Source: Ryuthela nishihirai (Eukaryota; Arthropoda; Arachnida; Araneae; Heptathelidae). Taken from it: a DNA stretch of 64,000 bases. The notes beneath the pieces were generated by a model that worked only from the letters and a program-made list of their open reading frames with translations, searched no databases and was not told the DNA's origin. The position numbers were made by a program, and so were the translations under genes. The stretch covers positions 620,001 to 684,000 of the forward strand of contig JAWZYU010000058.1 of the NCBI GenBank assembly GCA_038380435.1, written 5' to 3'. Positions 10,985 through 22,119 of the stretch are shown here, in pieces (the first letter of the stretch is position 1; each line of letters starts with the position of its first letter).

Positions 10985-13183
10985 TTAAAAAACTTAATCA
11001 CTATCCAAGTTGTTTTATTATTGTTCCAGTAGATCAAAATAACATTTTGATCGGTGAGTACAGGATAGTAGGGATGTTATTCACTTCTTGTCGAAATATT
11101 TGAAGTAAGTTCTTTCCTGTTGCACTCATCGCACAATGGTTTTGAGACCACGTAACTTGACACGTTTTGACTATTAACGTCATCTTCAGAAGTTAGGTAA
11201 ACAGCTCTACTTCGGAGATTGCATGCATGTGAGTTGTTGTGCGGCTTTTCGTGGTCCTGCCCGTGTGCCTCGAATAGGGGTGGGGGTCTGATTGTTTTAG
11301 CAGTGTTGCGCTGATCCAAGAGCATTTCTTCGTTGCAGCACGCTTCTCTATTTTGGTATATCACCAGTTGTTCAGCGAGATCCAATTGAAATTTAGTCGG
11401 AAGGGGGAGGGGGGCACAAATATTTCGGTGAGGTCAAATTGTGGGGTCATTCCGATATTAGAAACCACTCTTGCCAATGAAGGATTTTTTTTTATGCTTA
11501 CATCCCTTTCGTGTTCTTTTATCCTAGTTCGGCAGTTTCTTCTCTTTTTGCCACAGTAAGGTTTATTGTTATTGTTGGTGTTTTCTTGTAACGGTATTTT
11601 ATATACTCCTCCTGTTTTCTCGTTCTGGTCCCGATCGGTTTTAATTAAATTAATCATAGTGTTGTTGATTTTATTTGGTACTCTGTAACTGTAAGGTTGC
11701 ATTGCATTTTTCAATGAATTTTCCAGCAATGGGATGTTTGGAAGCTCTGTGGTGAACTTCTTTTGTTTGGATTGCTGCATTGATGTCAGTTGGGATATTT
11801 TTCTTCATATTTTCGGCATATATTCGGCATTCTTGCCATATTTTCGGCAAGTTTCAATATTTTTAGTGGGTAACCCCCATTTTGAGAATCCTAGTATATT
11901 TTTACTCTTTCTTTTTCATAAAACTGAGGTGTAAAAGCATATTTCATATTTCCTAGGAATGCAGTTTTTAGTGCACTTTTTTGTGGGCTAGTGGTTGTTG
12001 GGAGGTGTATGGGATGATAATTTGCGGCGCTGTAGACTTATGGTAGACTTCGATTTCCAGTTTTTGCGCCTGCCGATGTAGTAACATATCCAAAAATGGC
12101 CATTGTTCGTTCTTTTCCTTTTCAGCGGTTATCTTAATGGTTGGATAGACGTCATTAATTTGTGCTTGCAACTTTCGTAAAATTTCTGAATATTGTCTAT
12201 ATATAATGCTGATATCATCTACATATCTTTTGTGATATTTGAATTGTTGGAGTGAATTTCTAATAACAATTTCTTATTGATTATTATTAAGTTAATTATT
12301 ATCCAGAAGCCACCGCTTGTTTTTGTCAGTAGATCCTATAATTCATTTTGAAAAAAATATTTTCTCTGATAAACTGTATTGCTCCGTTTTGGCATTCTAC
12401 TTACCTTGGATTATGCTTAGGACATTTTGTACAGGGATGTTGGGGAACATTAACACAACATCTAGTGATGCTAGTCTATCTTGAGGATGCAAGTGAAGAC
12501 ATTTATTTGTTCCAAAGCTACACACGGAGATATGAGGGTGAGGTCGAAGAAATTCTTAAGGTAGGTGTAGAGTGCTTTCTCCAGGTTGATCGTTGTTTTG
12601 CAACTAGTGGTCTTAATGGTGTGCCTGGTTTATGGGTCTTTGCTTTGACGAAGAGCTGCGGAACATATGGGTACATAGGTGGAAGGCATGCTTTCTGTAT
12701 TGACTGTGGTAGGTGTTCGTCATTTTTTATATTTGCTATTTGCGTGATATGCTTATCTGTAGGGTCATAATATACTGTCCTGATCGTGCTAAAACGAAGA
12801 AATCTACCACCCACTCCACTCATGAAAACTGTTCCTGGATTCGCACTGCTAAAACAACAACACCTCCACCCCTACCCGAGGCACATGGGCAGAACCACGA
12901 AGCCGCAACAGCGCCACCCGCTGCAAACCATACGGTGCAGCCCTACAACTCACAAGCATATAATCCCCGAAGTAGAACAGTTTACCCAACTTCTGCAGAT
13001 GACATTAATAGTCAAAACATGTCAAGTTACGGTGGTCTAAACAATATTGTGTGATGCGTTCAACAGGAAAGGACTTCATATATTTCGACAAGAAATGACT
13101 AATATTCCTATTATCCTGTAATGCTATTTTGATCTACTGGAACAATAATAAAACAGCTTGGATAGTGATTAAGTTTTTTAACC
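10985..13183 (-). mobile_element. Penelope-like retroelement with inverted pseudo-LTRs (degraded)
   Basis: Three coding islands lie on the minus strand. The first (about 12823-12400) has an RT segment resembling the Penelope motif before the catalytic core (KTHKPGTPLRPLVA) and LDVVLMFPNIP. The second (about 12270-11968) has the YVDD active site and the following EQWPFLDMLLHR motif. The third (11780-11361) has GVYKI, then a YCG, and RTRIKEHERD, resembling the GIY-YIG endonuclease of Penelope-like elements. Frameshifts and deletions separate them. The element is flanked by a ~350 bp repeat in inverted orientation (10985-11340 and 12825-13183), which fits Penelope pLTRs. Each repeat holds related text on Asn-Ser-Gln-Asn and a shared outer end (CTTAATCACTATCCAAG). 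It is inactive. Confidence 0.8.
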
Positions 13184-13307
13184 TATTATTAATTAACTTA
13201 ACTATTAGCTAACTTCTACGTGATATCTAATTGACCTTCAAGGACAAGTCGGAAGTGCTGTGATACCACCACCACCGTTCTCTTCTGTTCACGTCGCCAT
13301 CTGGGGC

Positions 13308-13625
13308 AATGACTAACAGCTATCCACTGGGTCCTCATCCCGCAACCTTCTCTCAGTATTTAGGGTCCTGGTGACTTGATCGTTTAACCTATTTGAAGCC
13401 AAAAAGTGCTTCTCAAAGGAAAAACAAGAGAACTCATATCCTGTGCACGTGAAAGAACATGCTCTATGACCTTGACGTGTGGCTACCATCTGTTTCTTAA
13501 CAGCTATCCAGTGGGTTGCTTCTTCCAAACTTTCTCTCAGCCGTCGGGGTTCCTGTTGCCTTGACATGTAGTCCATTATGCGCAAAAAAAGTATCACTCG
13601 GAGGAAAAATAACCCATTAGTTAGT
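13308..13625 (+). repeat. Rearranged family B SINE, 3' half partly duplicated
   Basis: Family B tail sequence occurs twice in the same orientation. The first copy (13308-13410) runs from AACAGCTATCCACTGGG. The second (about 13440-13625) runs from CCTGTGCACGTGAAAGAAC to the GGAGGAAAAATAACCC end. No tRNA-like head is present. Confidence 0.65.
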
Positions 13626-13680
13626 TTTTTTAATTCACTCCAGGAACATTGGGTCTGTAGCAACCCACTATTCCCTAAGC

Positions 13681-13899
13681 CAGTGATTCTCAACTTTTAT
13701 GCTTCACGTACCCCCTGGAAATGTGTATGTAACTGACGTAGCCCTTATATAGATAGATAAAACTATAGTTAAAGGATAATAATGCCAACTTAGCGACATT
13801 GTTACTATATCTAACGAATTTTGAGCTCTCACGGCATACCACAAAAAAGTTTACCACATACCCCTTAGGGGTAGGCGTACTCCACATTGAGAATCACTG
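13681..13899. mobile_element. hAT-type MITE with 8 bp target duplication
   Basis: A 219 bp non-autonomous element with terminal inverted repeats CAGTGATTCTCAA at one end and TTGAGAATCACTG at the other. It is flanked on both sides by CCCTAAGC (13673-13680 and 13900-13907), an 8 bp target-site duplication as expected for hAT. It has no coding capacity. Confidence 0.93.
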
Positions 13900-13907
13900 C
13901 CCTAAGC

Positions 13908-14984
13908 CATTGCCCATTTCCGTTACTATTTTTATTTTTTTCAGTTTCCTCACGCGCAGAAACCTGTCTCGAACGAATCAGAAATTGCTCAAATATTTTA
14001 ATAAAATGGATATGCTAATATTTATAGTAATTTATTTAAACTTTCTTCAGGTAGCGTTATGAAAATTAAGAAACCTAATAATACCAGAAATAAGAAGCAT
14101 GAATTTTATTTAATCGTTTTTAATTTTTATGCGAAATTCTAAACTGAAGCCTGGTGATGAATAGTTTAGGCTATTCTTTTAGCATCGCAAAGAAAAATCT
14201 GATTTATCATTAAAACCAATAACAGGTATATTTAGAAATGAAAAGGCAGATAGACGACAAATTAAAATAAGTTACTCCTTTTTAAAAGTTAAGATCTATA
14301 ACAATTGAGCTTTAGTATAACATTCTCCCATTTAATAACATTAATTTGCAATAGGTCTGGATGTAGGAAAAAAGAAAGGTGTGGGGTTGAGGGCGAGGTA
14401 AGAATCAATCGAGCGGAAAAAAGCAAAAAAGGTAGACTGAGAAAGGATAAAATAAAATTATCAAATCTTATTTCCTTTTTTTATTTGACGCTAAATTTCC
14501 ACTGCAGTATAATTGCTTCTCTCATTCCTTATACAAGTCTCTGAAACACAATTCTTCAAATGTGCATCCAATAGAAAAAGATCTTTTTTTTTCAATTATC
14601 TGTAATAGCATTTCCAAAGGGGCATGGCCCCCTTGCAGTTCCCCCCCCCCTAATTCTGACCCTAGTTTCTAATAATGCACATTAAGTGATAAAAGTACCA
14701 AGTATCATTTCTAATGTTTGGAATGAAATCTTTGTAAGGGTTGGTTGCAAATTACCAAGTACCATTATAAAAGTATCAAGTACCATTATAAAAGTATAAT
14801 TTTTAATGTTTGTAATGAAATCTTTGTAAGGGTTGGTTGTAAATTACACATTTCTGTTATAGATGATATTACCATTCCCCCATACAACTTCATCTTATGT
14901 AACAATACGTAACTTATGATGGGATTCCCCACAGACGTTTTATTATTGTTACGAATTTTTAATAGGAAGTCTTGAGCGTGAGTT
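13908..14984. other. AT-rich intergenic stretch, no gene seen
   Basis: No coding potential. It includes a short poly-C tract near 14641-14651 next to GGGGCATGGCCCCC, and the degenerate tandem repeat at 14687-14850. Confidence 0.4.
14687..14850 (+). repeat. Degenerate local tandem repeat
   Basis: Two related copies contain GAAATCTTTGTAAGGGTTGG and a preceding TTTCTAATGTTTG-like segment, with a duplicated AAGTACCATTATAAAAGTAT between them. The mirror is at 28130-28293. Confidence 0.7.
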
Positions 14985-16450
14985 CAAAAGAATGCGACTC
15001 ATCCATCACTGCTCCACCATCAAGAAGGAAGCCCTCGCCATAAAATTTGCAATCACCCATTTCAAACAGTATCTCTATGACCGCCGATTCACAGTCGTAT
15101 CTGATCACTCCCCCTTGTCAAATCTAATGAAATTTAAAGACCCTTCGAGCAGATTGGCGAAGTCAAAACCTTACACTTCGGGATTATGATATCGATGTCG
15201 TGTATCACCCACGGGAACACAATATCCTCGCCGATACCCTGTCGCGAAACAAACAGGTAGTTGAGAAGGACGCACACCCTCCCAGCCAATTAGGGGACTG
15301 AGCCTTGCTGAGGGAGATGCAGATAGAGGACCCTGCACTCAGGGGGAGTATAAATGCCTTGGAAGGTCTAAACACTAGCTTTGCCACGAACGCCCCTGAC
15401 CCTATCTACATGAAAGAGGGAGTCCTATTTCATTTTGATCAACGAAGCCCTGGCACTGACGTCATAGAGGAAATAGAGGTACTGCTCAGTCTAAGAGGCC
15501 ATATTTTAGGGTTGTGTCACGATAACCTTTGTTCAGGTCCCCTAGGTGGGGACAAAACACAACAGAGAGTTAAACCAAGTAATATTTCTCAGGAATGTAC
15601 TCCGATATTCTCAACTATGTACAGACATGCATTTCCTGTCTGCAGAGGCGCGGCTATCAGGAAAAGCCAAAGGGAAAAATATTCCACCCCCTCCACTCCA
15701 GTGCACCGAACCAAGGTCAAAGTAGGCCAAGGACACCTCGATACGATATGCACACCTCGATACGCACATGCAGTAACAGCAGACCTAATTTTGAAAAATA
15801 TAAGATGTTTCATTATAGCTAAATTTCTAAAAATTCGATTGGTAGATATTATTTTTTAAAAAATCCGGTAACTAATTTTCAAATATTCTCATTTGTTTTA
15901 ATAAAATCCTTATGAATAAATATTTTTATTTTAATTACTTTTAAAAAAGATAGCTTTGCCTTTAATTTTAAACAAATTATATCACTGAATATTTATGCAT
16001 AATTAACATCACTCCTTTCTTTCCTACTTTTAATCAAGGCCCCAACCAAGGGCAAACTCAGAAACGAAGCCAGAAGAACACGACTGGGATTTGGAACCTG
16101 GAGCCACCTAGAACCACATCACAGGCCATCCGGTCCGAGCAGCCACCACAATCCAACGAGCCACTACAGGAGCGAACTGAAGAGCTTTCCCGGCATGCAG
16201 CCCATCATAAGGAAATCCCCATCGGCCAAGCCGCTTGGGTGTTTCGCTGCCCCGAAATGGAAGATTCGACGAATTCTGAGCTGTTCCAATGCACGAAGCG
16301 GAGGATCCAAGGAATGGACGAGATGCATGTGGACAGCTTTGCTTCTGGGCGAGTCTACGGAGTAGTCATTGACCCGCCCGCGCGCACACAACAGAAATGC
16401 AATCAGCGCAGAAGTCCAGCTATTTCGAAGGGCCCTCAGAAAAATTGTGA
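14985..16450 (+). pseudogene. Ty3/gypsy retrotransposon pol fragment
   Basis: Several frames carry parts of a gypsy polyprotein. The first is the RNase H domain (IKKEALAIKFAITHFKQYLYD, then VVSDHSPLSNL) at 14992-15180. After a frameshift comes its end, DVVYHPREHNILADTLSR. Next is the integrase zinc-binding region (about 15420-15700), seen as LCHDNLCSGPLGGDKT and, in another frame, DILNYVQTCISCLQRRGYQ. The catalytic integrase core is absent. A ~320 bp repeat is inserted at 15722-16042. Reading appears to resume at 16043 in a segment with no recognised motif. No LTRs were found. Dead. Confidence 0.8.
15722..16042 (+). mobile_element. Family R repeat inserted in the gypsy fragment
   Basis: The insertion is bounded by near-identical 14 bp sequences, GAACCAAGGTCAAA at 15708-15721 and CAACCAAGGGCAAA at 16043-16056. 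These read as a target-site duplication and keep the same frame (Pro-Asn-Gln-Gly-Gln) on both sides. The interior is related to the repeats at 8440-8745 and 58115-58360. Confidence 0.65.
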
Positions 16451-16499
16451 AGCCTATGTTCTGATTCTTTGACACACCAATTAAACACGTACTACACGC

Positions 16500-16650
16500 A
16501 GGGAGCTGGGTTCGAGCCCCGGGTAAGGCATGGATGTTTGTGTTGTTTTTCTGCTGAGGTCCTGCCATCCTCTCAGACCTTCTACTATGGCATATAAACT
16601 GACAGGCTCCTGTCTGACCTCTATGACAAGCAGCGGCTTGAGGGGATATT
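16500..16650 (+). repeat. Family A SINE, 5'-truncated
   Basis: It begins at the B-box region (CTGGGTTCGAGCCCCGGG) and runs to AAGCAGCGGCTTGAGGGG. The A-box half is missing. Confidence 0.85.
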
Positions 16651-16764
16651 TATTTTATTTTTTTTTACACGCAGCAATTAGGAGAAACGTAATTCGTGAA
16701 TGACACGCCCCACACATCATATACACTAGTGAAGCAGGACATGACACCATCTCTACACTTTCGG

Positions 16765-17000
16765 TATTGTTATGTCTCTGCTTTCAGGTTTGTCAACTTC
16801 ATGGAGTATTATTATTTTCGTATTATTATTTTCACTCGAAATTTTATTCGCTCGTTAGAAGTAAGCTTCAGTATTATTTTGTTTGTTCTTTCAGAATTGT
16901 CAACCTTATGGAGATATCCAATGCGTATAATTATTGCTCTCACTTGAAATTGTGTTCGCTCCTTAGCAGTCAACTTCTGTAGTACAGTTATTGTTAAGTG
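16765..17000 (+). repeat. Degenerate ~113 bp tandem repeat
   Basis: Two diverged units each begin near TTTCAGRWTTGTCAACYT and pass through a segment like CACTYGAAATT-TTCGCTC. A partial third unit follows. No coding role is visible. Confidence 0.55.
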
Positions 17001-19257
17001 AGATTGTATAATGTCATTAGAAATTGTCAGATATATCGATTTTATGGACATGCCTGAATGCTGTATGTTTGTTATCGTGAATAAGTTCGCCGCATCGAAG
17101 TTCTCTTAGCGTCTCAGGTAATTATCATGCTCTATTGGTTAGAAAGTTACATGCTGGAGAAGAGAGCATCTTCAGCGTGATTGTCACTGAGGTTACTGTT
17201 AGGTGAATGATGTTAAATTAGCACAAGTGATATAAGGAGAGTGTCCTTATATTAGTGTTATTTGAGTAAGAGATTTGGTGAAATTTTGAAATGTTATGCT
17301 TGTTAAGGGATTTTAAAAAAGGTTTTGGCCCTTGCCAAAGTCTAGTGAACCTTGCCTTGGCCAGGTGAATTTATTACCTTGAGCACCAGTCTAGTCATGT
17401 GCTATGTTACTTGTTAGGTAAACAAGTGCCCTCGGCTATGACAAACTCACACATTGTGAGAATAATTGACACCAATAATTACGACTAGTAATTATTATCT
17501 GAATATAGTTTTCTGAACTACTATATAACTATCTGAATATAATTTTCTGAATCGTATTTAAATTTGTTTTTGATTTTCTCCCACCCCAAGTTAGCTGGAT
17601 TTCAATGTAGCAGATAAAGGAGTCAATAAGGTATATATAAATCTTATTCAATATGAGATATTTAATAAAAAATGATAGAAGTCACATGAATTTATAAGAA
17701 AATGAATGTAAACAGATTTAATCTTGCAGCAAATAATTCATTAAAATAAGAAATTTTTATTTCTCTAAAGATTCTTTCAGTTTTCCTGAATTTTCTAATA
17801 TGTCCAGGAAAACTATTAAAAAAAACACTAACAGAGTCAAAAGGTTCATTAACTGATCGAACAGACAAGTACTTTTCAAATAATTTCAGCCAGGTAGGAC
17901 CGTTTTCCAAATTGAAATCTTTTGCGGTAGCCCATATTTTTATGAAAAGAGCAAATGCGAACATAATTGCGTGCTTGCCCAATTAGAAACAGATTAAAAC
18001 AAAAAGAGGTATGTATCGATTTTTTTTTCTAATGTAGAATGCAATAAAATTTATTTTATATTTCTTTCTCAGAAAGCAGGACTTGGTTGCAGTTTATTTC
18101 GGTGTAACTAGTTCATGACTAACCCGAATTCTACCTACACGATTTTTCAAATAGGGTTGATTTCGTCTAACACGACTGGTTGTTGAATATAACACCATTT
18201 CTCCACTATTCTCTACGATCGTTCATATTATTACAATTATCATATAGGAAAGCACCTTGGATGTTTCCTTGTCTAACCTATGTGACTTCTTGTTCGTAAT
18301 TTAAGTACTCCCAAAAGATTAGTGTTTAAACTGCTATAACGCGTAATATAATTGTGAACGATAAAGAACATTTTAATTATTGCCTACGGATGAAGATATA
18401 CACGAACATAAATTCGCCTATTTAGCTAAAGATTATAACTTGTTATGTGAAGAATAGAATCGTTTGTGAACATACAGGTTGTCACCATTATTTGAAAACA
18501 ATTTGACATCGGTTTCTCATTTTTATTTCCTTTTTAGAAAAAATGAGCTAATATTTTCGCTTTGTCATCTGTCTGCTTATATGTGAATATTCAAATTTCA
18601 TTTTCTAGAGGCAAATTAAGAATTTAATATGAGTTAGATAAGCAGTGATGAAATATAACTAGTTTTAAAATTGCTAAACTTCAATACGTTAGAGATTCGA
18701 AATTTGCATGTGAAATGTAAATGTCATGACATTCTCGTGGACAGCAATGATTGTTACCATTACTCTTCAGAGTGGTGAGATATCTCTTTAAAGTGATTGC
18801 TATTGTTATTTTGTTTTAAGAGATAATTGTTCGATGTACAGATCAATTAAAAAATATATTTGTGTTGGATAGGTACGATGAACTCTTACGTTTCACACAT
18901 TTCGGCTATCCAAAGAAAGTTTCAGATGTGCGTATGATTAAAAAATTTGAAGATTTCAAAAGTTTAAACGAATATTGCAAACAATAATTTTCTGCTAGAA
19001 GTTTCGTATTGAAGTGGTAAAATGAGATTATCCAAAAACTTATAACGGAAGCAAAAATTTCTCCCTTCGCTCGAACGGTTGATGGGAAAAGCAAATCAAT
19101 ATTTGGAAAGTTTGATGAAAAATACTTTTTGAACTAAATGATCACTAAGGAAATATAATAATTCATCATTTCCAAATCTTCCAAAGGCCCTTTATTTAGG
19201 TCGTTATGTGGGGCTAAATGTAGGAAAATGCAAAACTTAAAATAATGAATGAATGAA
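17001..19257. other. AT-rich stretch, no gene recognised
   Basis: About 2.2 kb without a supported gene. A 96-codon minus-strand frame at 17692-17982 has ordinary amino acid composition but no recognised motif. Nothing else stands out. Confidence 0.4.
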
Positions 19258-19286
19258 TATCCCCTCAAGCAGCTGCTTGCCACGAA
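19258..19286 (-). repeat. Tail fragment of a family A SINE
   Basis: Only the family A terminal signature (GGCAAGCAGCTGCTTGAGGGG) is present on the minus strand. Its mirror is 23695-23723. Confidence 0.7.
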
Positions 19287-19436
19287 TCGCAAATTATATA
19301 TGAATGCTGGAAATTAGGAATTGCAGTGATATATCTCTTAAAGGAAGAGCGGATAACAATTATTCTGAAACTTATCCCTCGTGTTTCTTTCATTTCTTAT
19401 GAGAAATTCTTGTCGGACTAATTCACGTGACTAGAA

Positions 19437-19775
19437 TTGGCTCAGCTCGCAATGTGCAGTTCCCATTTCGAGTCGCAAACGTACTCTGTTTGCAATTATT
19501 CTCCGATATCCCTCGTTCTGCCCTCGAGGAGAAAACGGACACCGACGGACTTGGAAAGGCAGACCTTTGCCGTATGGAATGATTAGCGGTGTTTTGGTGT
19601 GCAGGAAACATCCTGTGCACGTTACAGAACATGGTGTATGTAGTTAACAAAAGCTTCCATCTGTCGAATGATACCCTTCCCCTAAATTCTTTGAGTTCTT
19701 GGGATCCTTGTGACCTGTCCATTTATTACATTGTTTGCAAAAAAGTATCGCAAAGAAGTAAATCCGCCCAGCGCA
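19437..19775 (+). repeat. Diverged family B SINE
   Basis: It is recognisable from the head TTGGCTCAGCTCGCAATGTGC through GACACCGACGGACTTGGAAAGG to the tail GTTTGCAAAAAAGTATCGC. Many substitutions. Bases 19776-20384 after it show no gene. Confidence 0.7.
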
Positions 19776-20384
19776 ATTCTTCACACTGTTCCACCAGATA
19801 TCGTCCCCATGCAACAGAAAAACAATTTTTCATTCATGTCTTAAAAGATAATATACCATTTCTTTGCCTTCTCCCTGTGGTAAGGAGAGAAATCATTGCT
19901 TCCAATAAAAATATATTGATCACACCCTTAAACTAAAATTTCAAATTTCTAGTATTAAAGGTTCGCTTCCTATATCCGTTAAAATATTTCATTTTCCAAC
20001 TTCTCTACAGTTATAGGGTGATTGCTGCTCAGGGTTTCAGTTTTCGGTCATTAGCGCCATCTAGCAGTGGAAATTCGACCGAGTGGATGGTTGGGAAAAT
20101 TCATGAATGACATTCTACCTATGGAGCACAATGGGTATATTTATTTATCCGTTAAAGGAAAAGTGGAGGTTTTTCCACTCCTACAGGAGATTGAAGGGCA
20201 AATTAGTTATCATAGTTTTGACCACTACACTCGGTTATAAAAAATTCGAGTTTCTGGTATAGACAGTTTCTAATATTTATTTGAAATTTTCTCATTTCCC
20301 ATCGTTTTCCACTAAAATTTAAAATTCAAAATTAGAGACTGCTGTTTAACTTTTGGGAAAATTCGGATATATCATTTTACATTT

Positions 20385-20459
20385 ATTGAAAAAAATTATT
20401 TGTTGTCCTAACTGGGATTCGAACAGGTCTTCCAAAAAAATCATTCTATGTGTGTTAGC
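20385..20459 (-). repeat. tRNA-Glu-like SINE (family C), interrupted by a MITE
   Basis: On the minus strand it reads GTCTAGTGGCTAAC and then the B box GTTCGAATCCCAGTTAGG. This is the 3' part of a tRNA-Glu-like head. Its 5' part was separated by the hAT MITE that follows and is lost in the left arm. The complete arrangement is kept in the right copy at 22120-22600. Confidence 0.65.
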
Positions 20460-20467
20460 CACTAGAC

Positions 20468-20788
20468 CAGAAGTTCCCAAGCTTATTTGTCTTACCGTCC
20501 CCTTTTCTGAAAAACAATTACTCAGCGTCCCCCTGGAAATCTATCTTCTTTAAGCGAACAAACAGAAAGATACAACGTAGTAAAGAAATGTGAAACTTGA
20601 AATTATAAATTTATTTATTAAAATCGTCCATAGCATTTAAAATGGAAAATAATCACTACGACTTTAACTCTATGTTACACAACAGATGAAATATGTACGA
20701 ACGGTTTTTCAAATTTTACTTATCTTCCGTTCTTTCTTCATGCTTACACCGCCCCCCAATTGCACCCGTGGCTACTACCGACCCCCTG
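20468..20788. mobile_element. hAT-type MITE, truncated at the palindrome edge
   Basis: It starts with the terminal repeat CAGAAGTTCCCAAGC, flanked by CACTAGAC at 20460-20467 (complement of the TSD at the intact copy). It matches the intact copy 22143-22513 up to ACCCCCTG at 20788 and then breaks off. The last ~50 bp and the other terminal repeat are missing. Confidence 0.9.
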
Positions 20789-20796
20789 ACTGTTTG

Positions 20797-20870
20797 ATAT
20801 TGTCGGCATTCCCTCTCTCAATAAACATAGTTTCTTTAAACATCCTACTAACCATTTTCTCTCCATAGGT
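20797..20870 (+). repeat. Fragment of LINE 5' region
   Basis: It matches 46793-46867, just upstream of the endonuclease domain of the intact LINE (shared GTTTGATATTGT, CTCAATAAAC, TTTCTTTAAA and ATCCTACTAA blocks). It abuts the truncated MITE, so the left junction of the palindrome is MITE to LINE. Confidence 0.75.
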
Positions 20871-21002
20871 AGTTTTCTCACCATAGGAAAAAGCTTATGG
20901 TCCCCAAGGCACATTCCAGTTTATTTCACACGGTCAGCGCACAATAAGTGGCATGGTATTTTTTTAAGTCAACACGCCAAGAGTCTAGCTTAAGCATCGT
21001 TG

Positions 21003-21125
21003 TTGAAATAATAGAATCTCTCAGATATATCCTTAGTATTAGTTTGTTAGATAAATATAGAGAAAAAATTATAATTGTCCTGAGTGGGGTCTGAACCCAT
21101 TAACTCTTGATGTGGGCTGGCCGTG
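21003..21125 (-). repeat. SINE-like repeat D, minus copy
   Basis: Its minus-strand sequence (GGGTTCAGACCCC head, then TTTCTCTATATTTATCTAA and ATCTGAGAGATTCTATTATT) matches 21242-21390 in the opposite orientation. Together they make a small inverted repeat inside the spacer. Confidence 0.75.
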
Positions 21126-21241
21126 TGCAATAAACTGGAAAGCATTTCCGGACTAGAGTTTCCAATGATAGTCAACTACTGTTACAATGATTAATTTTAT
21201 GGTATAATGCATAAAGCCACTAATGGAGGATGATTGTTCGA

Positions 21242-21390
21242 CGGCCGGTAGCTCAGAGGTCAGAGCACCTGACAAGATATCAGGAGATAGTGGGTTAAGA
21301 TCCCTCCTGGAAAATGACAATTTTTCCTCTATATTTATCTAATAAACTACTACCAGTTGTATATCTGAGAGATTCTATTATTTTAACAGT
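21242..21390 (+). repeat. SINE-like repeat D, plus copy, with tRNA-like head
   Basis: The head (CGGTAGCTCAGAGGTCAGAGC) fits an A box, followed by an anticodon-arm-like CCTGACAAGATATCAGG and a damaged B box (GGGTTAAGATCCC). The tail ends ATCTGAGAGATTCTATTATT. It lacks T33 and a paired acceptor stem, so it is not a functional tRNA. Confidence 0.7.
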
Positions 21391-21439
21391 AAAGGTACCA
21401 GAGCAAAACTCCCTATAAATAAGAAACACAAGCCAGAAA

Positions 21440-21520
21440 AAAAAAATCTGATCATACCAGGATTCAAACAAATAGAATACCAGGTATCTTAGCCACTAAA
21501 CCAGCAAGAAACTGTTCAGA
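21440..21520 (-). repeat. Family C (tRNA-Glu-like) SINE head
   Basis: On the minus strand it reads GGTTTAGTGGCTAAGATACC and then the B-box-like GTTTGAATCCTGGTATG. It is related to the family C copy interrupted at 22143. Confidence 0.6.
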
Positions 21521-21899
21521 TTTCTAACAGAAGGATATTTCAGCATTCCTGCAATTTTGTACATTTGCTAGTGACGCCATATGTTATCGAGAAACGGGCA
21601 GTCAAGCCGGCACAAATGGTGGTTGTATTATTGTTCCTCACGCTCACAGCATTATATGAATAATTCACTAATAAAGTATCACAAGAGAATGCCATGAGAC
21701 AAGAAACACTTGAAATAATTAATTAAAAAAACTGGTTGTCCTGGGAAACCTAGGTTCGAATCCAGGTTGGGGCAACCATTTTCTTTTCAGTAATTGTTTA
21801 AAAACATGACTGGTTTAATTAAAAACATGACCATTTACGGTTGTTGCTTACAGTACAATTTTCTATGATACTTTATTATTGAATTATTCATAGAATGCT

Positions 21900-22028
21900 T
21901 TGAACATGAGTGACAAATACTACTACAATGATATGACAACATGAGTGATCGAACATGAGTGACAAATACTACTACAATGATATGACAACATGAGTGATCG
22001 AACATGAGTGACAAATACTACTACAATG
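21900..22028 (+). repeat. 49 bp tandem repeat, ~2.6 copies
   Basis: A unit beginning GAACATGAGTGACAAATACT is repeated almost perfectly. It also contains a second ACATGAGTGA. It is unique to the spacer. Confidence 0.93.
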
Positions 22029-22119
22029 ACCACTTCTGAATAATAGATGGCGCCACTGGCGAATCGACAAAATTGCAGGATGCTTATGTCACTTTGTTGC
22101 GATAGAGTTAGATTGCGAG

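Larger units (their letters stand above)
1..20788 (+). repeat. Left arm of a ~20.7 kb inverted repeat
   Basis: This stretch is the reverse complement of 22193-42657. Paired positions add up to 42658 at the window start, 42660 near 1 kb, 42656 over the P-type transposase, 42641 from 6.8 to 9.9 kb, 42980 from 11 to 17 kb and 42981 at the inner edge. Each step marks one or more indels between the arms. Base 1 already pairs with 42657, so the arm continues to the left of the window. The inner end is at 20788, inside a hAT-like MITE. Substitutions between arms are sparse. Confidence 0.97.

Noticed and set aside
12348..12770. 140-codon plus-strand frame
   Set aside because: It lies on the opposite strand of the Penelope-like RT and is a shadow of it.
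17692..17982. 96-codon minus-strand frame (mirror 24998-25288) as a small secreted protein
   Set aside because: Its N-terminus is hydrophobic, but there is no motif, no clear promoter or splice context, and it is one of many random frames in a non-genic stretch. Left as unsupported.
19423..19936. Open frames of 99-115 codons on both strands
   Set aside because: They coincide with a family B SINE and its flank; the translation is SINE sequence.
21242..21312. Possible tRNA gene in the spacer
   Set aside because: The anticodon arm pairs, but T33 is missing, the B box is damaged and the acceptor ends do not pair. A matching inverted copy shows it is a SINE head.
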